A DNA stretch of 64,000 bases, taken from Desertivirga xinjiangensis (GTDB lineage Bacteria; Bacteroidota; Bacteroidia; Sphingobacteriales; Sphingobacteriaceae). Positions 8,306-16,191 of the stretch are shown here, piece after piece (positions within the stretch are counted from its first letter, which is position 1; each line of letters opens with the position of its first letter). Both the position numbers and the translations under genes were made by a program. The notes under the pieces were generated by a model. It was not told the DNA's origin and ran no database searches. It was given only the letters and a program-made list of their open reading frames with translations. The stretch lies in assembly GCF_024436435.1 (NCBI RefSeq), contig NZ_JAFMZP010000009.1:122653-186652 (forward strand). The letters are read 5' to 3'.

Positions 8306-8881
8306 TTATATAGCTGCTTTCACCAGGTAGGGAAGTATTTCTTTGTGAAAACTGACGAAATTTTTGCGTACGTCTGCATCGCTTACCGATGTAAAGGCAA
8401 ACGAAAATACGATGCTCTTACTTGCTTTAATTAAGAAGTTAAGTTTCTCGAGGCTATTCTCCTCATGCTTAAACATGTGGGTTTCAAGGAAGGAGGAAAT
8501 TAACAACTGCTCAAGATCGTCGGAAAGGAGTTTAAGGAATTCCTGGGAGTTTGTGTTTTCACGGATGAAATCCCAGCCAATAAACTCATTACAAACAGCG
8601 TAGGATAAACGGCTCGTTTTGAGGATAAGATTGCTTACGTAAACTTGCCGGTCAGTTTCTTCGTTCGTGTTTTCTATGATCTCATTGACACTGATTCGCA
8701 GGTAATCCATTAATATGGTGCGAAGTAGTACCTCCTTACTGTCAAAGTACTTATAGATGGTTGCTTTAGCTATTTTTGCTTTTTTTGCAATTTCGTTAAC
8801 GCTGGTTTTATGGTAGCCATATTTTCGGAAAAGCTCTTGGGCAGACCTGATAATTCCTTCTTTTATCTTGTCGACTTCCAT
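8306..8881 (-). CDS. TetR/AcrR-family transcriptional regulator
   Basis: A 191-residue repressor-type protein. The N-terminal helix-turn-helix (about residues 8-55) reads IRSAQELFRKYGYHKTSV, NEIAKKAKIAKATIYKYF and DSKEVLL, a clear TetR_N domain. The C-terminal ligand domain is not recognisable. No efflux pump lies next to it. The neighbour on its 5' side is a Rieske-like lipoprotein only one base away, so the two may share a transcript. The ligand and regulon are unknown. Confidence 0.88.
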   Translation of the reverse strand: MEVDKIKEGIIRSAQELFRKYGYHKTSVNEIAKKAKIAKATIYKYFDSKEVLLRTILMDYLRISVNEIIENTNEETDRQVYVSNLILKTSRLSYAVCNEFIGWDFIRENTNSQEFLKLLSDDLEQLLISSFLETHMFKHEENSLEKLNFLIKASKSIVFSFAFTSVSDADVRKNFVSFHKEILPYLVKAAI

Positions 8882-8882
8882 A

Positions 8883-9293
8883 TTAATTGCTCACCTGTAT
8901 TAATGAGTTATTGCTTACGCTAACCGAGTATTGTCTCAGACTCCTTTTTGCAGGCGCTTTTACTGGGCTGCCGTCTAAAAGCAAAAACTTCGCTCCACTA
9001 CATGTATCAACTAATTCAAATATACTTTTGGGATCCTGAATAACCGCACATCTCTTTTCGGGATTAACAGTGCTGCATCGGTCGTACGCAACATAAGTTC
9101 CTGCATTTTTGTAAATTAATAAGCCTGCGACTCCTTTACCCTGCACAGTTAGTAATCCGTTTGTACCCGAAGTTCTTATTCCAAATTCCTGTACCGTGAT
9201 CCTGTAATCTACTGGCACATAAGGTATATCTGACGAGTCTTTACCACAAGAATAAAAAAGCACTAATGTAAAAATGACAGCTGCGAATCTCAT
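8883..9293 (-). CDS. Lipoprotein with a degenerate Rieske-like domain
   Basis: A 136-residue protein with a lipoprotein signal (FTLVLFYSCGKDS, Cys16). The rest resembles the Rieske beta-fold seen in small Bacteroidota lipoproteins: AGLLIYKN..TYVAYDRCST, then CAVIQ, DTCSGAKFLLLDGSPVKAPAKRSLRQY. The two C-x-H cluster motifs are not preserved (CST and CSG replace them), so a 2Fe-2S cluster is unlikely in the classic form. It follows pheS closely (2 bases). Function unknown. Confidence 0.65.
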   Translation of the reverse strand: MRFAAVIFTLVLFYSCGKDSSDIPYVPVDYRITVQEFGIRTSGTNGLLTVQGKGVAGLLIYKNAGTYVAYDRCSTVNPEKRCAVIQDPKSIFELVDTCSGAKFLLLDGSPVKAPAKRSLRQYSVSVSNNSLIQVSN

Positions 9294-9295
9294 TG

Positions 9296-10330
9296 TTATA
9301 ATATTTCACTCTGAAATTGCTTCAAAAAGCGAATGTCGTTTTCAGAGAATAAACGTAAATCCTTAATCTGATATTTCAGATTGGTAATACGTTCAATTCC
9401 CATACCAAAAGCAAAGCCGGTATATTTGGAGCTATCAATTCCGCAGTTTTCTAAAACGTTTGGATCTACCATTCCGCATCCCAGGATCTCTACCCAGCCG
9501 CTTCCTTTACACATCTGGCATCCGGAACCCTTACAAATACTGCAGGAAATGTCCATTTCAGCCGAAGGTTCAGTAAATGGAAAGTATGACGGACGGAACC
9601 TGACTTTGGTGCCTTCTCCATATAATTCCTGAACAAAGTAGAACAGTGTTTGCTTTAAATCAGCGAAAGATACGTTCTCATCAACATACAAGCCTTCAAC
9701 CTGATGAAAAAAGCAATGAGCCCTTGCAGAAATTGCTTCGTTCCTGTAAACACGTCCGGGCATGATCGCGCGGAAAGGCGGTTTGCCATTTTCCATCATA
9801 CGTACCTGAACCGATGAGGTGTGCGTACGCAGTGCGATATCGCCGTTCTCAGCGTCTTTTTTAATGAAAAAAGTATCCTGCATATCTCTCGCAGGATGTT
9901 CCTCCGGAAAATTAAGTGCAGAAAAGTTATGCCAGTCATCTTCAATTTCCGGACCTTCAGCAACATTAAAGCCAAGCTTTTTAAAAATCTCAATAATTTC
10001 TTTCCGCACCAGGGACAGAGGATGGCGCGAACCAATTTCAAATCCTTCACCGGGCAAGGTTAAATCAAATGTGGAACTCGTGAGCTCTGCTCCTGATTCA
10101 AACTGCTCCTTATATGACTGATGTTTTTCTTCAGCCAGTTTTTTAAATTCGTTTAAAACCTTGCCTAAAACACGCTTCTCTTCGGCCGACACAGTTTTGA
10201 ATTCATCAAATAAGTCTTTGATGATTCCTTTGGTCCCCAAAAACTTTATCCTGTAAGTTTCTAGTTCTTCCGAACTAGCGGGTGTAAATGCATTTATTTC
10301 TGAAATATATTGATTGATTTTGTCCTGCAT
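9296..10330 (-). CDS. pheS: Phenylalanine-tRNA ligase alpha subunit
   Basis: Charges tRNA-Phe as an alpha2beta2 enzyme with PheT, which is not in this window. It is 344 residues with an N-terminal coiled coil (from MQDKINQYISEI) and class II motifs. These include GSRHPLSL, EGPEIEDDWHNFSALNFP, RTHTSSVQVR, HCFFHQVEGLYVD and GFAFGMGIERI. I chose ATG 10330 over a longer frame from 10360, because this is the family start and a -7 element TATCTTTG (10344-10337) would otherwise lie inside the gene. The C-terminal segment carries a Cys-rich insertion SCSICKGSGCQMCKGSGW. Confidence 0.95.
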   Translation of the reverse strand: MQDKINQYISEINAFTPASSEELETYRIKFLGTKGIIKDLFDEFKTVSAEEKRVLGKVLNEFKKLAEEKHQSYKEQFESGAELTSSTFDLTLPGEGFEIGSRHPLSLVRKEIIEIFKKLGFNVAEGPEIEDDWHNFSALNFPEEHPARDMQDTFFIKKDAENGDIALRTHTSSVQVRMMENGKPPFRAIMPGRVYRNEAISARAHCFFHQVEGLYVDENVSFADLKQTLFYFVQELYGEGTKVRFRPSYFPFTEPSAEMDISCSICKGSGCQMCKGSGWVEILGCGMVDPNVLENCGIDSSKYTGFAFGMGIERITNLKYQIKDLRLFSENDIRFLKQFQSEIL

Positions 10331-10336
10331 ACGCTG

Positions 10337-10344
10337 CAAAGATA
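10337..10344 (-). promoter_or_regulatory. Putative -7 promoter element of pheS
   Basis: TATCTTTG on the reverse strand, matching TANNTTTG, seven bases upstream of the pheS ATG at 10330. No good -33 match is visible at 19 bp, so this is only a candidate. It supports the chosen start. Confidence 0.35.
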
Positions 10345-10374
10345 AATTATAAAAATTCAATGAAGAAGAAGCAT

Positions 10375-11562
10375 TTAAATTACAGCTAATTCTCTGCCAA
10401 TTTTAGTAAATGCAGCTATGGCTTTATCCAAATGTTCCTGGTTATGGGCTGCTGATAGCTGCACTCTGATCCTGGCTTTTCCCTCAGGAACCACAGGGAA
10501 ATAAAAACCAATTACATAGATCCCTTCTTCGAGCATTTTTTCAGCAAATATCTGTGAAAGTTTAGCGTCATAAAGCATTACCGGCACAATAGGGTGAATG
10601 CCATCGGGAATGTCAAAACCGGCCTCCGTCATCTTTTGCCGGAAGTATTTTGTGTTTGTTTCCAGCATGTCTCTTAGAGTGCTTGTTTCGCTCAAAATGT
10701 CCAGCACAGCAATAGAAGCTCCCGCTATCACTGGAGCAAGTGTGTTCGAGAACAAATATGGCCTGGAGCGCTGACGTAACAGTTCAATGATTTCCTTACG
10801 GCCAGAAGTAAAACCGCCCGAAGCACCACCAAGCGCTTTACCTAAGGTTCCTGTTATAATGTCGACGCGGTCAATTACGTCGTAAAATTCATGTGTACCC
10901 CTGCCTGTCCTACCAACAAAGCCTGAACAATGGCTGTCATCAATCATTACCAGCGCTTCATACCGGTCAGCCAGATCACAGATTTTGTCGAGCTGTGCGA
11001 GGGTTCCATCCATGGAAAATACCCCGTCGGTGACAATAATCCTATGCCTCAGGTTCTGGCATTCTTCAAGCTTGTTTTGAAGATCATCCATGTCGTTGTG
11101 CTTAAATCTTTGTCGCTGCGCCTTACTTAAGCGAATGCCATCAATAATTGAAGCATGATTCAGTTCGTCAGAAATGATGGCATCTCTTTCATCAAAAAGT
11201 GGCTCAAAAATTCCACCGTTGGCATCAAAGGCCGCCGCGTACAGTATGGTCTCTTCCATTCCCAGGAACTGCGATAATTTATTCTCCAGCTCTTTATGAA
11301 GGTCCTGAGTTCCGCAAATAAAGCGTACAGAGGACATTCCGTACCCCCGCTTATCTAAAGTTTTTTTGGCAGCTTCAATCACTTCCGGATCAGACGAAAG
11401 CCCAAGATAGTTGTTGGCACAAAAATTCAATACTTTTTGTCCCGACGAAAGCTCAAGCTCAACGCCCTGGGTTGAAGTGATTATCCTTTCACGTTTATAC
11501 AAACCCGCTTCTTCAATTTCGGCGAGCTGTAATTTTAATTGAGGTAGAAGCGTTTTATACAT
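10375..11562 (-). CDS. kbl: Glycine C-acetyltransferase (2-amino-3-ketobutyrate CoA ligase)
   Basis: PLP enzyme that splits 2-amino-3-ketobutyrate with CoA into glycine and acetyl-CoA, the second step of threonine breakdown. It is 395 residues, the family length. Visible motifs are [36 protein letters not shown] and the PLP-lysine motif [14 protein letters not shown] (Lys about residue 242). The first-step enzyme, an SDR-type threonine dehydrogenase, is encoded separately at 26.2-27.2 kb. Confidence 0.93.
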   Translation of the reverse strand: MYKTLLPQLKLQLAEIEEAGLYKRERIITSTQGVELELSSGQKVLNFCANNYLGLSSDPEVIEAAKKTLDKRGYGMSSVRFICGTQDLHKELENKLSQFLGMEETILYAAAFDANGGIFEPLFDERDAIISDELNHASIIDGIRLSKAQRQRFKHNDMDDLQNKLEECQNLRHRIIVTDGVFSMDGTLAQLDKICDLADRYEALVMIDDSHCSGFVGRTGRGTHEFYDVIDRVDIITGTLGKALGGASGGFTSGRKEIIELLRQRSRPYLFSNTLAPVIAGASIAVLDILSETSTLRDMLETNTKYFRQKMTEAGFDIPDGIHPIVPVMLYDAKLSQIFAEKMLEEGIYVIGFYFPVVPEGKARIRVQLSAAHNQEHLDKAIAAFTKIGRELAVI

Positions 11563-11668
11563 AAATTTTATGCTTTTTATAACAAAACTGTGTATATCGC
11601 ATTATAGTTCTATTAATCGAAGCATATTTGATGGGATACTTGTTTCAAGGCTATTATTTAGGGGGTAA

Positions 11669-14080
11669 ATGATAAAATACCTGTTTGTTTTTTTATTGAC
11701 TATTTCATTCGCTTATTCACAGGAAAACCTGGAAGTTTCCGGACTGATCACCGACTCTAAGGGCAATGCCGTGCCTTTTGCGTCAATTTATGTTGAGGGA
11801 ACCAGTATAAGTACCATGGCCAATGATGCCGGGATGTATAAGCTAAAGCTCGACACCGGAAAATACATGTTGGTATTTCGGTATGTGGGCTTCAAGCAAA
11901 AAAGAACGGAGCTGCATTTGCAAAAGGCAACTAGCCTTGATATTAAATTGGATCCGGATATATACCTGTTAAGCGAAGTTACCATAGGAAAGAAGGAAGA
12001 CCCGGCATACCCAATGATCAGGAAAGTTATGTTGAACCGGAAGTACCTGATGCAAACGCCTTCCTATAGTTGTGATGTATACACCAAAGGAGTGCAAAAA
12101 CTTATAAAGGCACCCAAAAGAATTTTGGGACAAAATGTTGAAAAGGCGCTAAACCTCGATTCCAACAGAAGAGGAATAATATACCAGTCCGAAACGAAAT
12201 CTAAATTCCATTTTGAATACCCAAAAGTAAAAGAAGAGATGTTAGCGTCGAAAGTTGCCGGCGCAAGAGCGAGCTTTAGTTTCAACAGGGCTTTGGACAT
12301 GCAGGTGAACCTATATGAAAACCTTATCCAGTGGAAAGCCTGGGGTACGCAAAGCTTTGTGTCTCCCGTGGCGGATAATGCCTTCAGGTATTACAAGTAT
12401 CAGCTCCTGGGTACACTCAAGGAAAATGGCCGTGATATTCATAAAATAAAGATTGAACCAAAACACAGATATTCGCCGGCTTTTAGGGGCTATATTTATT
12501 TGGTGGGCGGTAGCTGGAGGATCTACAGTGTCGACCTGATGTTGACACAGGATGCACAGATTAACTTTGTAGACACACTGCAGATCAGTCAGCAATTCAA
12601 TTTAGTGGACGATGAATACTGGTTACCATCTGATATTACCTTTAAGTTTCAGGGAAAAGTTTTGGGCTTTGCTTTCGCCGGATATTTTACGGGCTTATAT
12701 AGTAACTATAAAACAAACCCGGTCTTTCCCAGAGATTTTTTTGACAATGAGATTCTAAGTATGCCTGCCGATGTAAATAAAAAAGATCATCTCTGGTGGC
12801 AATATAACCGGCCGGTCCCACTTTCTGACGAGGAGGACTGGAATTATTTTCAGAAGGATAGCCTTGAAACTGTTCAGTCTTCACCGGAATACGTCGATTC
12901 GGTTCAAAGGGTCCGGAATAAGTTTAAACCAATCAGATTCGTCTACAGAGGGTATACATTTAGCAATTTTTCAAATAATAGTTCAATTCATCTTAAACCT
13001 TTGACAAATACTATATTCTATAACGACGTCGAAGGCTGGGGGGCCGATGTAACAGTCCGGTACAATAGGCTATTGAACTATAAACGATCAATAGAATTTG
13101 AGCCTAACGCCCGGTACAGTTCCGCTAATAAGTCTTTAAACCTTAATGCGGCACTAACTTACCGTACCGATAGCCTCAGGCATGAAAGCTTTACTTTAAG
13201 AGGAGGAAGTGATTTTCTCGATCTCAACAATCGTGGGACTATAAATTTGTTTTATAACACTTTGACCTCCTTGTTTGAAGGCAAAAACTACCTTAAATTG
13301 TATAAGGCTAATTTCATGTCGTTCAGTGCTCAGCGGGAAATGACAGATGGATTGATGGTGAGCGGCGGAGTGGAAATGGCCAGAAGATATCCAGTTAGAA
13401 ATGCTTCAAATGACTCAACGTTTTCACTTGTTAACCGGGCTAATTTTGATGGCGAAAACCTGTTTCCAATAAATAACGCGCTCAGCGTTGAAACAATGCT
13501 GTCATATACCTATGGGCAACACTATGCCAGACGTCCTGATGGGAAAATTTATGAGTCAGCCCGGTATCCTACACTAAAGCTTACATACAGAAAAGGTATC
13601 CGGGGTGTTTTAAATTCGGCTGTAAATTACGATTTCGTGTCAGCCGATATATTCCAGGAAAAGGTCAGGTTAGGTCTGTGGGGGTATAGTTCTTTTTATT
13701 TGTCCGCTGGTAAATTTTTAAACACCAGGTCGCTCTATTATCCGGATCTAAGACATTTTACCGGTAATCAAACCTCTGTTTACAATCCTTTATTTCCGAA
13801 CTTCCATTTCCTTGACTATTATGCGTATGCTACTAATGACCGCTATTATGAGGCGCATTATGAACATAATTTCTCCGGGATATTTTTTAAAAAAATACCA
13901 CTCATCCAAAAGCTTAACCTGGAAGAGATTATTGGAGGAGCCTACTTAACCCAGCCATTGATCGACTACAAGGAGGTCTACATTGGCATACAAAGGCTTA
14001 TTTTTAGGTTTGATTACGGATTTTCCTGGGTTCCAGGACGGAAAGTATATCATACCTACCGTTTGTTCTACGGATTCTGA
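11669..14080 (+). CDS. DUF5686 / carboxypeptidase-like regulatory domain outer-membrane protein
   Basis: An 803-residue exported protein. A signal peptide (YLFVFLLTISFAYSQ) is followed by a carboxypeptidase-regulatory-like beta-sandwich (SGLITDSKGNAVPFASIYVE, about residues 24-105). The DUF5686 region starts at DPAYPMIRKVMLNRKY. The C-terminal half is rich in alternating aromatic strands and ends in RKVYHTYRLFYGF, consistent with an outer-membrane barrel. This is a Bacteroidota-specific family of unknown function. It stands alone, divergent from kbl. Confidence 0.8.
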   Translation: MIKYLFVFLLTISFAYSQENLEVSGLITDSKGNAVPFASIYVEGTSISTMANDAGMYKLKLDTGKYMLVFRYVGFKQKRTELHLQKATSLDIKLDPDIYLLSEVTIGKKEDPAYPMIRKVMLNRKYLMQTPSYSCDVYTKGVQKLIKAPKRILGQNVEKALNLDSNRRGIIYQSETKSKFHFEYPKVKEEMLASKVAGARASFSFNRALDMQVNLYENLIQWKAWGTQSFVSPVADNAFRYYKYQLLGTLKENGRDIHKIKIEPKHRYSPAFRGYIYLVGGSWRIYSVDLMLTQDAQINFVDTLQISQQFNLVDDEYWLPSDITFKFQGKVLGFAFAGYFTGLYSNYKTNPVFPRDFFDNEILSMPADVNKKDHLWWQYNRPVPLSDEEDWNYFQKDSLETVQSSPEYVDSVQRVRNKFKPIRFVYRGYTFSNFSNNSSIHLKPLTNTIFYNDVEGWGADVTVRYNRLLNYKRSIEFEPNARYSSANKSLNLNAALTYRTDSLRHESFTLRGGSDFLDLNNRGTINLFYNTLTSLFEGKNYLKLYKANFMSFSAQREMTDGLMVSGGVEMARRYPVRNASNDSTFSLVNRANFDGENLFPINNALSVETMLSYTYGQHYARRPDGKIYESARYPTLKLTYRKGIRGVLNSAVNYDFVSADIFQEKVRLGLWGYSSFYLSAGKFLNTRSLYYPDLRHFTGNQTSVYNPLFPNFHFLDYYAYATNDRYYEAHYEHNFSGIFFKKIPLIQKLNLEEIIGGAYLTQPLIDYKEVYIGIQRLIFRFDYGFSWVPGRKVYHTYRLFYGF

Positions 14081-14110
14081 TTGCCAGATCCTTCTAAAGT
14101 CGTATCTTTG
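14081..14110 (+). promoter_or_regulatory. Putative Bacteroidota promoter of trhO
   Basis: TTG at 14081-14083 and TATCTTTG at 14103-14110 are 19 bases apart, a good match to the -33/-7 consensus. The trhO ATG lies 33-39 bases downstream. Confidence 0.5.
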
Positions 14111-14142
14111 CAGCACGTTTCACGCTGTTTGCAACAGTATTA

Positions 14143-15129
14143 ATGAATATGGCTAAATATCAAACACTACTTTATTACTGCTATGCTACTATAGCAAATG
14201 CGGAGCAATTTGCCGCAGATCATCTAAAATTTTGTAAATCATTAAATCTTGTGGGGCGGATCATTGTTGCTGACGAAGGTTTAAACGGCACCGTTTCGGG
14301 TACTGCGGAAGCATGCAAGGCGTATATGGATGCTATTTATGCTGACGGTCGTTTTAATTCCACAGAATTCAAGATCGATGATGTGGACGAACCATCCTTT
14401 ATAAAGATGCATTGCCGGTATAAATCCGAGATAGTCCATTCGGGCTTGCGCGATCCTAATATTATAGATCCTAAAAAAAGAACGGGAATTCATCTTGAAC
14501 CAAAAGAGTTCATGGAAATGAAGGATAGGGAAGACGTTGTCATCCTGGATGTTCGCTCAAATTACGAACATTCTCTTGGTAAGTTTAAAAACGCGATAAC
14601 ACTGGACATTGAGAACTTTCGAGACTTCCCTGCAATGATCAATCAGCTTGCCCAGTATAAAGACAAGAAGATCTTAACTTATTGTACCGGAGGAATTAAG
14701 TGCGAAAAGGCATCGGCCTTGCTATTACATGAAGGGTTTCCTGAGGTGTATCAACTGCATGGCGGCATTATAAAATACGGCAAGGAAGCTGGTGGAAAAG
14801 ATTTCGAAGGTCAATGTTATGTTTTTGATAACCGGGTTGCCGTCGAGGTCAACTCTGTGAACCCCGTTATTATCTCAAAATGTTACAACTGCGGTAAAAC
14901 AACCGCGAAAATGATAAACTGTGCAAACCCGGAATGTAATGAGCACTTTACCCAGTGTGATGATTGCGGAGATGTAATGGATGGCTGTTGTTCTGATGCT
15001 TGTAAAGAACATCCACGTAAACGCCCCTACGATGGTACGGGATATTACGTGAAGGTTCCTCAGCAGGTAAATCTTAATAAAAAAGCTAAGGTAGAGTTTC
15101 TTGAAGAGCTTAGACCGGTTAGCTGTTAG
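14143..15129 (+). CDS. trhO: tRNA uridine hydroxylase TrhO (YceA-type rhodanese)
   Basis: Family known to hydroxylate U34 of tRNA using oxygen (ho5U formation). It is 328 residues: an N-terminal acylphosphatase-like domain (GLNGTVSGTAEACKAYM), a rhodanese domain (VVILDVRSNYEHSLGKF) with active-site cysteine in TYCTGGIKCEKAS, and a C-terminal cysteine-rich metal site (CYNCGKTT.., CANPEC, CDDCGD, CCSDAC). Start at 14143 (MNMAKYQ) or 14149 (MAKYQ); both keep the family N-terminus. A strong terminator follows at 15206. Confidence 0.92.
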   Translation: MNMAKYQTLLYYCYATIANAEQFAADHLKFCKSLNLVGRIIVADEGLNGTVSGTAEACKAYMDAIYADGRFNSTEFKIDDVDEPSFIKMHCRYKSEIVHSGLRDPNIIDPKKRTGIHLEPKEFMEMKDREDVVILDVRSNYEHSLGKFKNAITLDIENFRDFPAMINQLAQYKDKKILTYCTGGIKCEKASALLLHEGFPEVYQLHGGIIKYGKEAGGKDFEGQCYVFDNRVAVEVNSVNPVIISKCYNCGKTTAKMINCANPECNEHFTQCDDCGDVMDGCCSDACKEHPRKRPYDGTGYYVKVPQQVNLNKKAKVEFLEELRPVSC

Positions 15130-15205
15130 TCAGAGCGCCCAGCAGATGCCAAGCAGAGGTGAAACTATTGAGAAGGTATTGTAATCCTTCAATCACATCG
15201 TAATA

Positions 15206-15245
15206 AAATGGTAAGCCGGTTAACATGCCGGCTTACCATTTTTAT
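15206..15245 (+). terminator. Rho-independent terminator after trhO
   Basis: Perfect 14-bp arms AAATGGTAAGCCGG / CCGGCTTACCATTT around an 8-nt loop, followed by Ts. It separates trhO from the polysaccharide locus regulator. Confidence 0.85.
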
Positions 15246-15323
15246 TACAGCCCCTCCTGTTTACAAAACATTGCTTTCAACGCTAATGTTATTGTTACAG
15301 CATTACACTTCAAGCCGTCAATA

Positions 15324-16025
15324 ATGGAAAATAAAAGGACGTATGTTAACTTCTTTTTTCCCTTGTTGGTGAATATTGCTTTTTTTGAAAAAGGCAGCTT
15401 TTGGCTATCACTCTCTTTACTTCTGATAGTTGCGATTTTTGTTATTCTATGGCGTCTTCTGAAATTAAAAAACCGCAATGCTGACAACTCTTTAATGCTT
15501 CACAATCAAAACGAGGAGATCTCGAAATTAAAACAGCTAGTTGAACAGCAGCGATCACAATTGTTGCAAACTGCTGCTCTACATTTGCAGTTGCAAAACA
15601 AAAGTCGGGAAGTGGCGAACTCGGCTATGAGTGTTGTTTTCAAAAACGAGCTTTTTCAAAAGGTTCGAACAGAAGTTTTTGAATTAAAAGACAGTAATGG
15701 GAATAAGCTGGGCTATGATCAGTTGAGGAAGATCGACAAAATGATAAGTGAAGCCATTAATAGTGAGGGCGATTGGAACCTGTTTGAAAAAAGCTTTAAT
15801 GATGCTCATGAAAATTTCTTCAAAAAATTAAAAGGACTGCATAATGGGCTTGCCCCTAATGATCTGAAGTTATGCGCGTTCCTTAGGATGAATATGAACA
15901 GTAAGGAAATCGCCTCCCTTCTTAGTATCTCCTTAAGAGGAGTAGAAATCAGAAGATACCGCTTACGAAAGAAACTTAAGATACTTCACGATAAGAACCT
16001 TACAGAGTTTTTACTCGAACTTTGA
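15324..16025 (+). CDS. Membrane-anchored LuxR-type HTH regulator, likely PUL regulator without a sensor domain
   Basis: About 233 residues from ATG 15324; a longer frame from 15225 would run through the trhO terminator. One membrane helix (about residues 21-38, WLSLSLLLIVAIFVILW), a coiled coil (about 55-90) and a C-terminal HTH: LAPNDLKLCAFLRMNMNSKE then IASLLSISLRGVEIRRYRL. This C-terminal half is what is normally found after a two-component-regulator propeller and Y_Y_Y domain in Bacteroidota regulators; the periplasmic sensor is missing here. It is directly upstream of susC, so control of the locus is inferred. Confidence 0.75.
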   Translation: MENKRTYVNFFFPLLVNIAFFEKGSFWLSLSLLLIVAIFVILWRLLKLKNRNADNSLMLHNQNEEISKLKQLVEQQRSQLLQTAALHLQLQNKSREVANSAMSVVFKNELFQKVRTEVFELKDSNGNKLGYDQLRKIDKMISEAINSEGDWNLFEKSFNDAHENFFKKLKGLHNGLAPNDLKLCAFLRMNMNSKEIASLLSISLRGVEIRRYRLRKKLKILHDKNLTEFLLEL

Positions 16026-16121
16026 ATACATCATTACCTCTCGTTCTCACAGATTTCTTTCTACACAAAAGCCGGTTTTGAAAGCTACATAAAACACTCA
16101 CTATGATGTAGTAATGTAGAG

Positions 16122-16170
16122 TTGTTAGAGCTAACAATAGCCTTCTTTATTGAGTTTATATTCAATAAAG
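16122..16170 (+). promoter_or_regulatory. Two inverted repeats in the susC leader
   Basis: TTGTTAG-AG-CTAACAA at 16122-16137 and CTTTATTGA-N8-TCAATAAAG at 16145-16170, both with perfect arms, lie just before the susC ATG (16192). They could be operator sites or leader hairpins; the sequence alone does not decide. Confidence 0.4.
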
Positions 16171-16191
16171 AACCAACAAAAACTAACCGCC

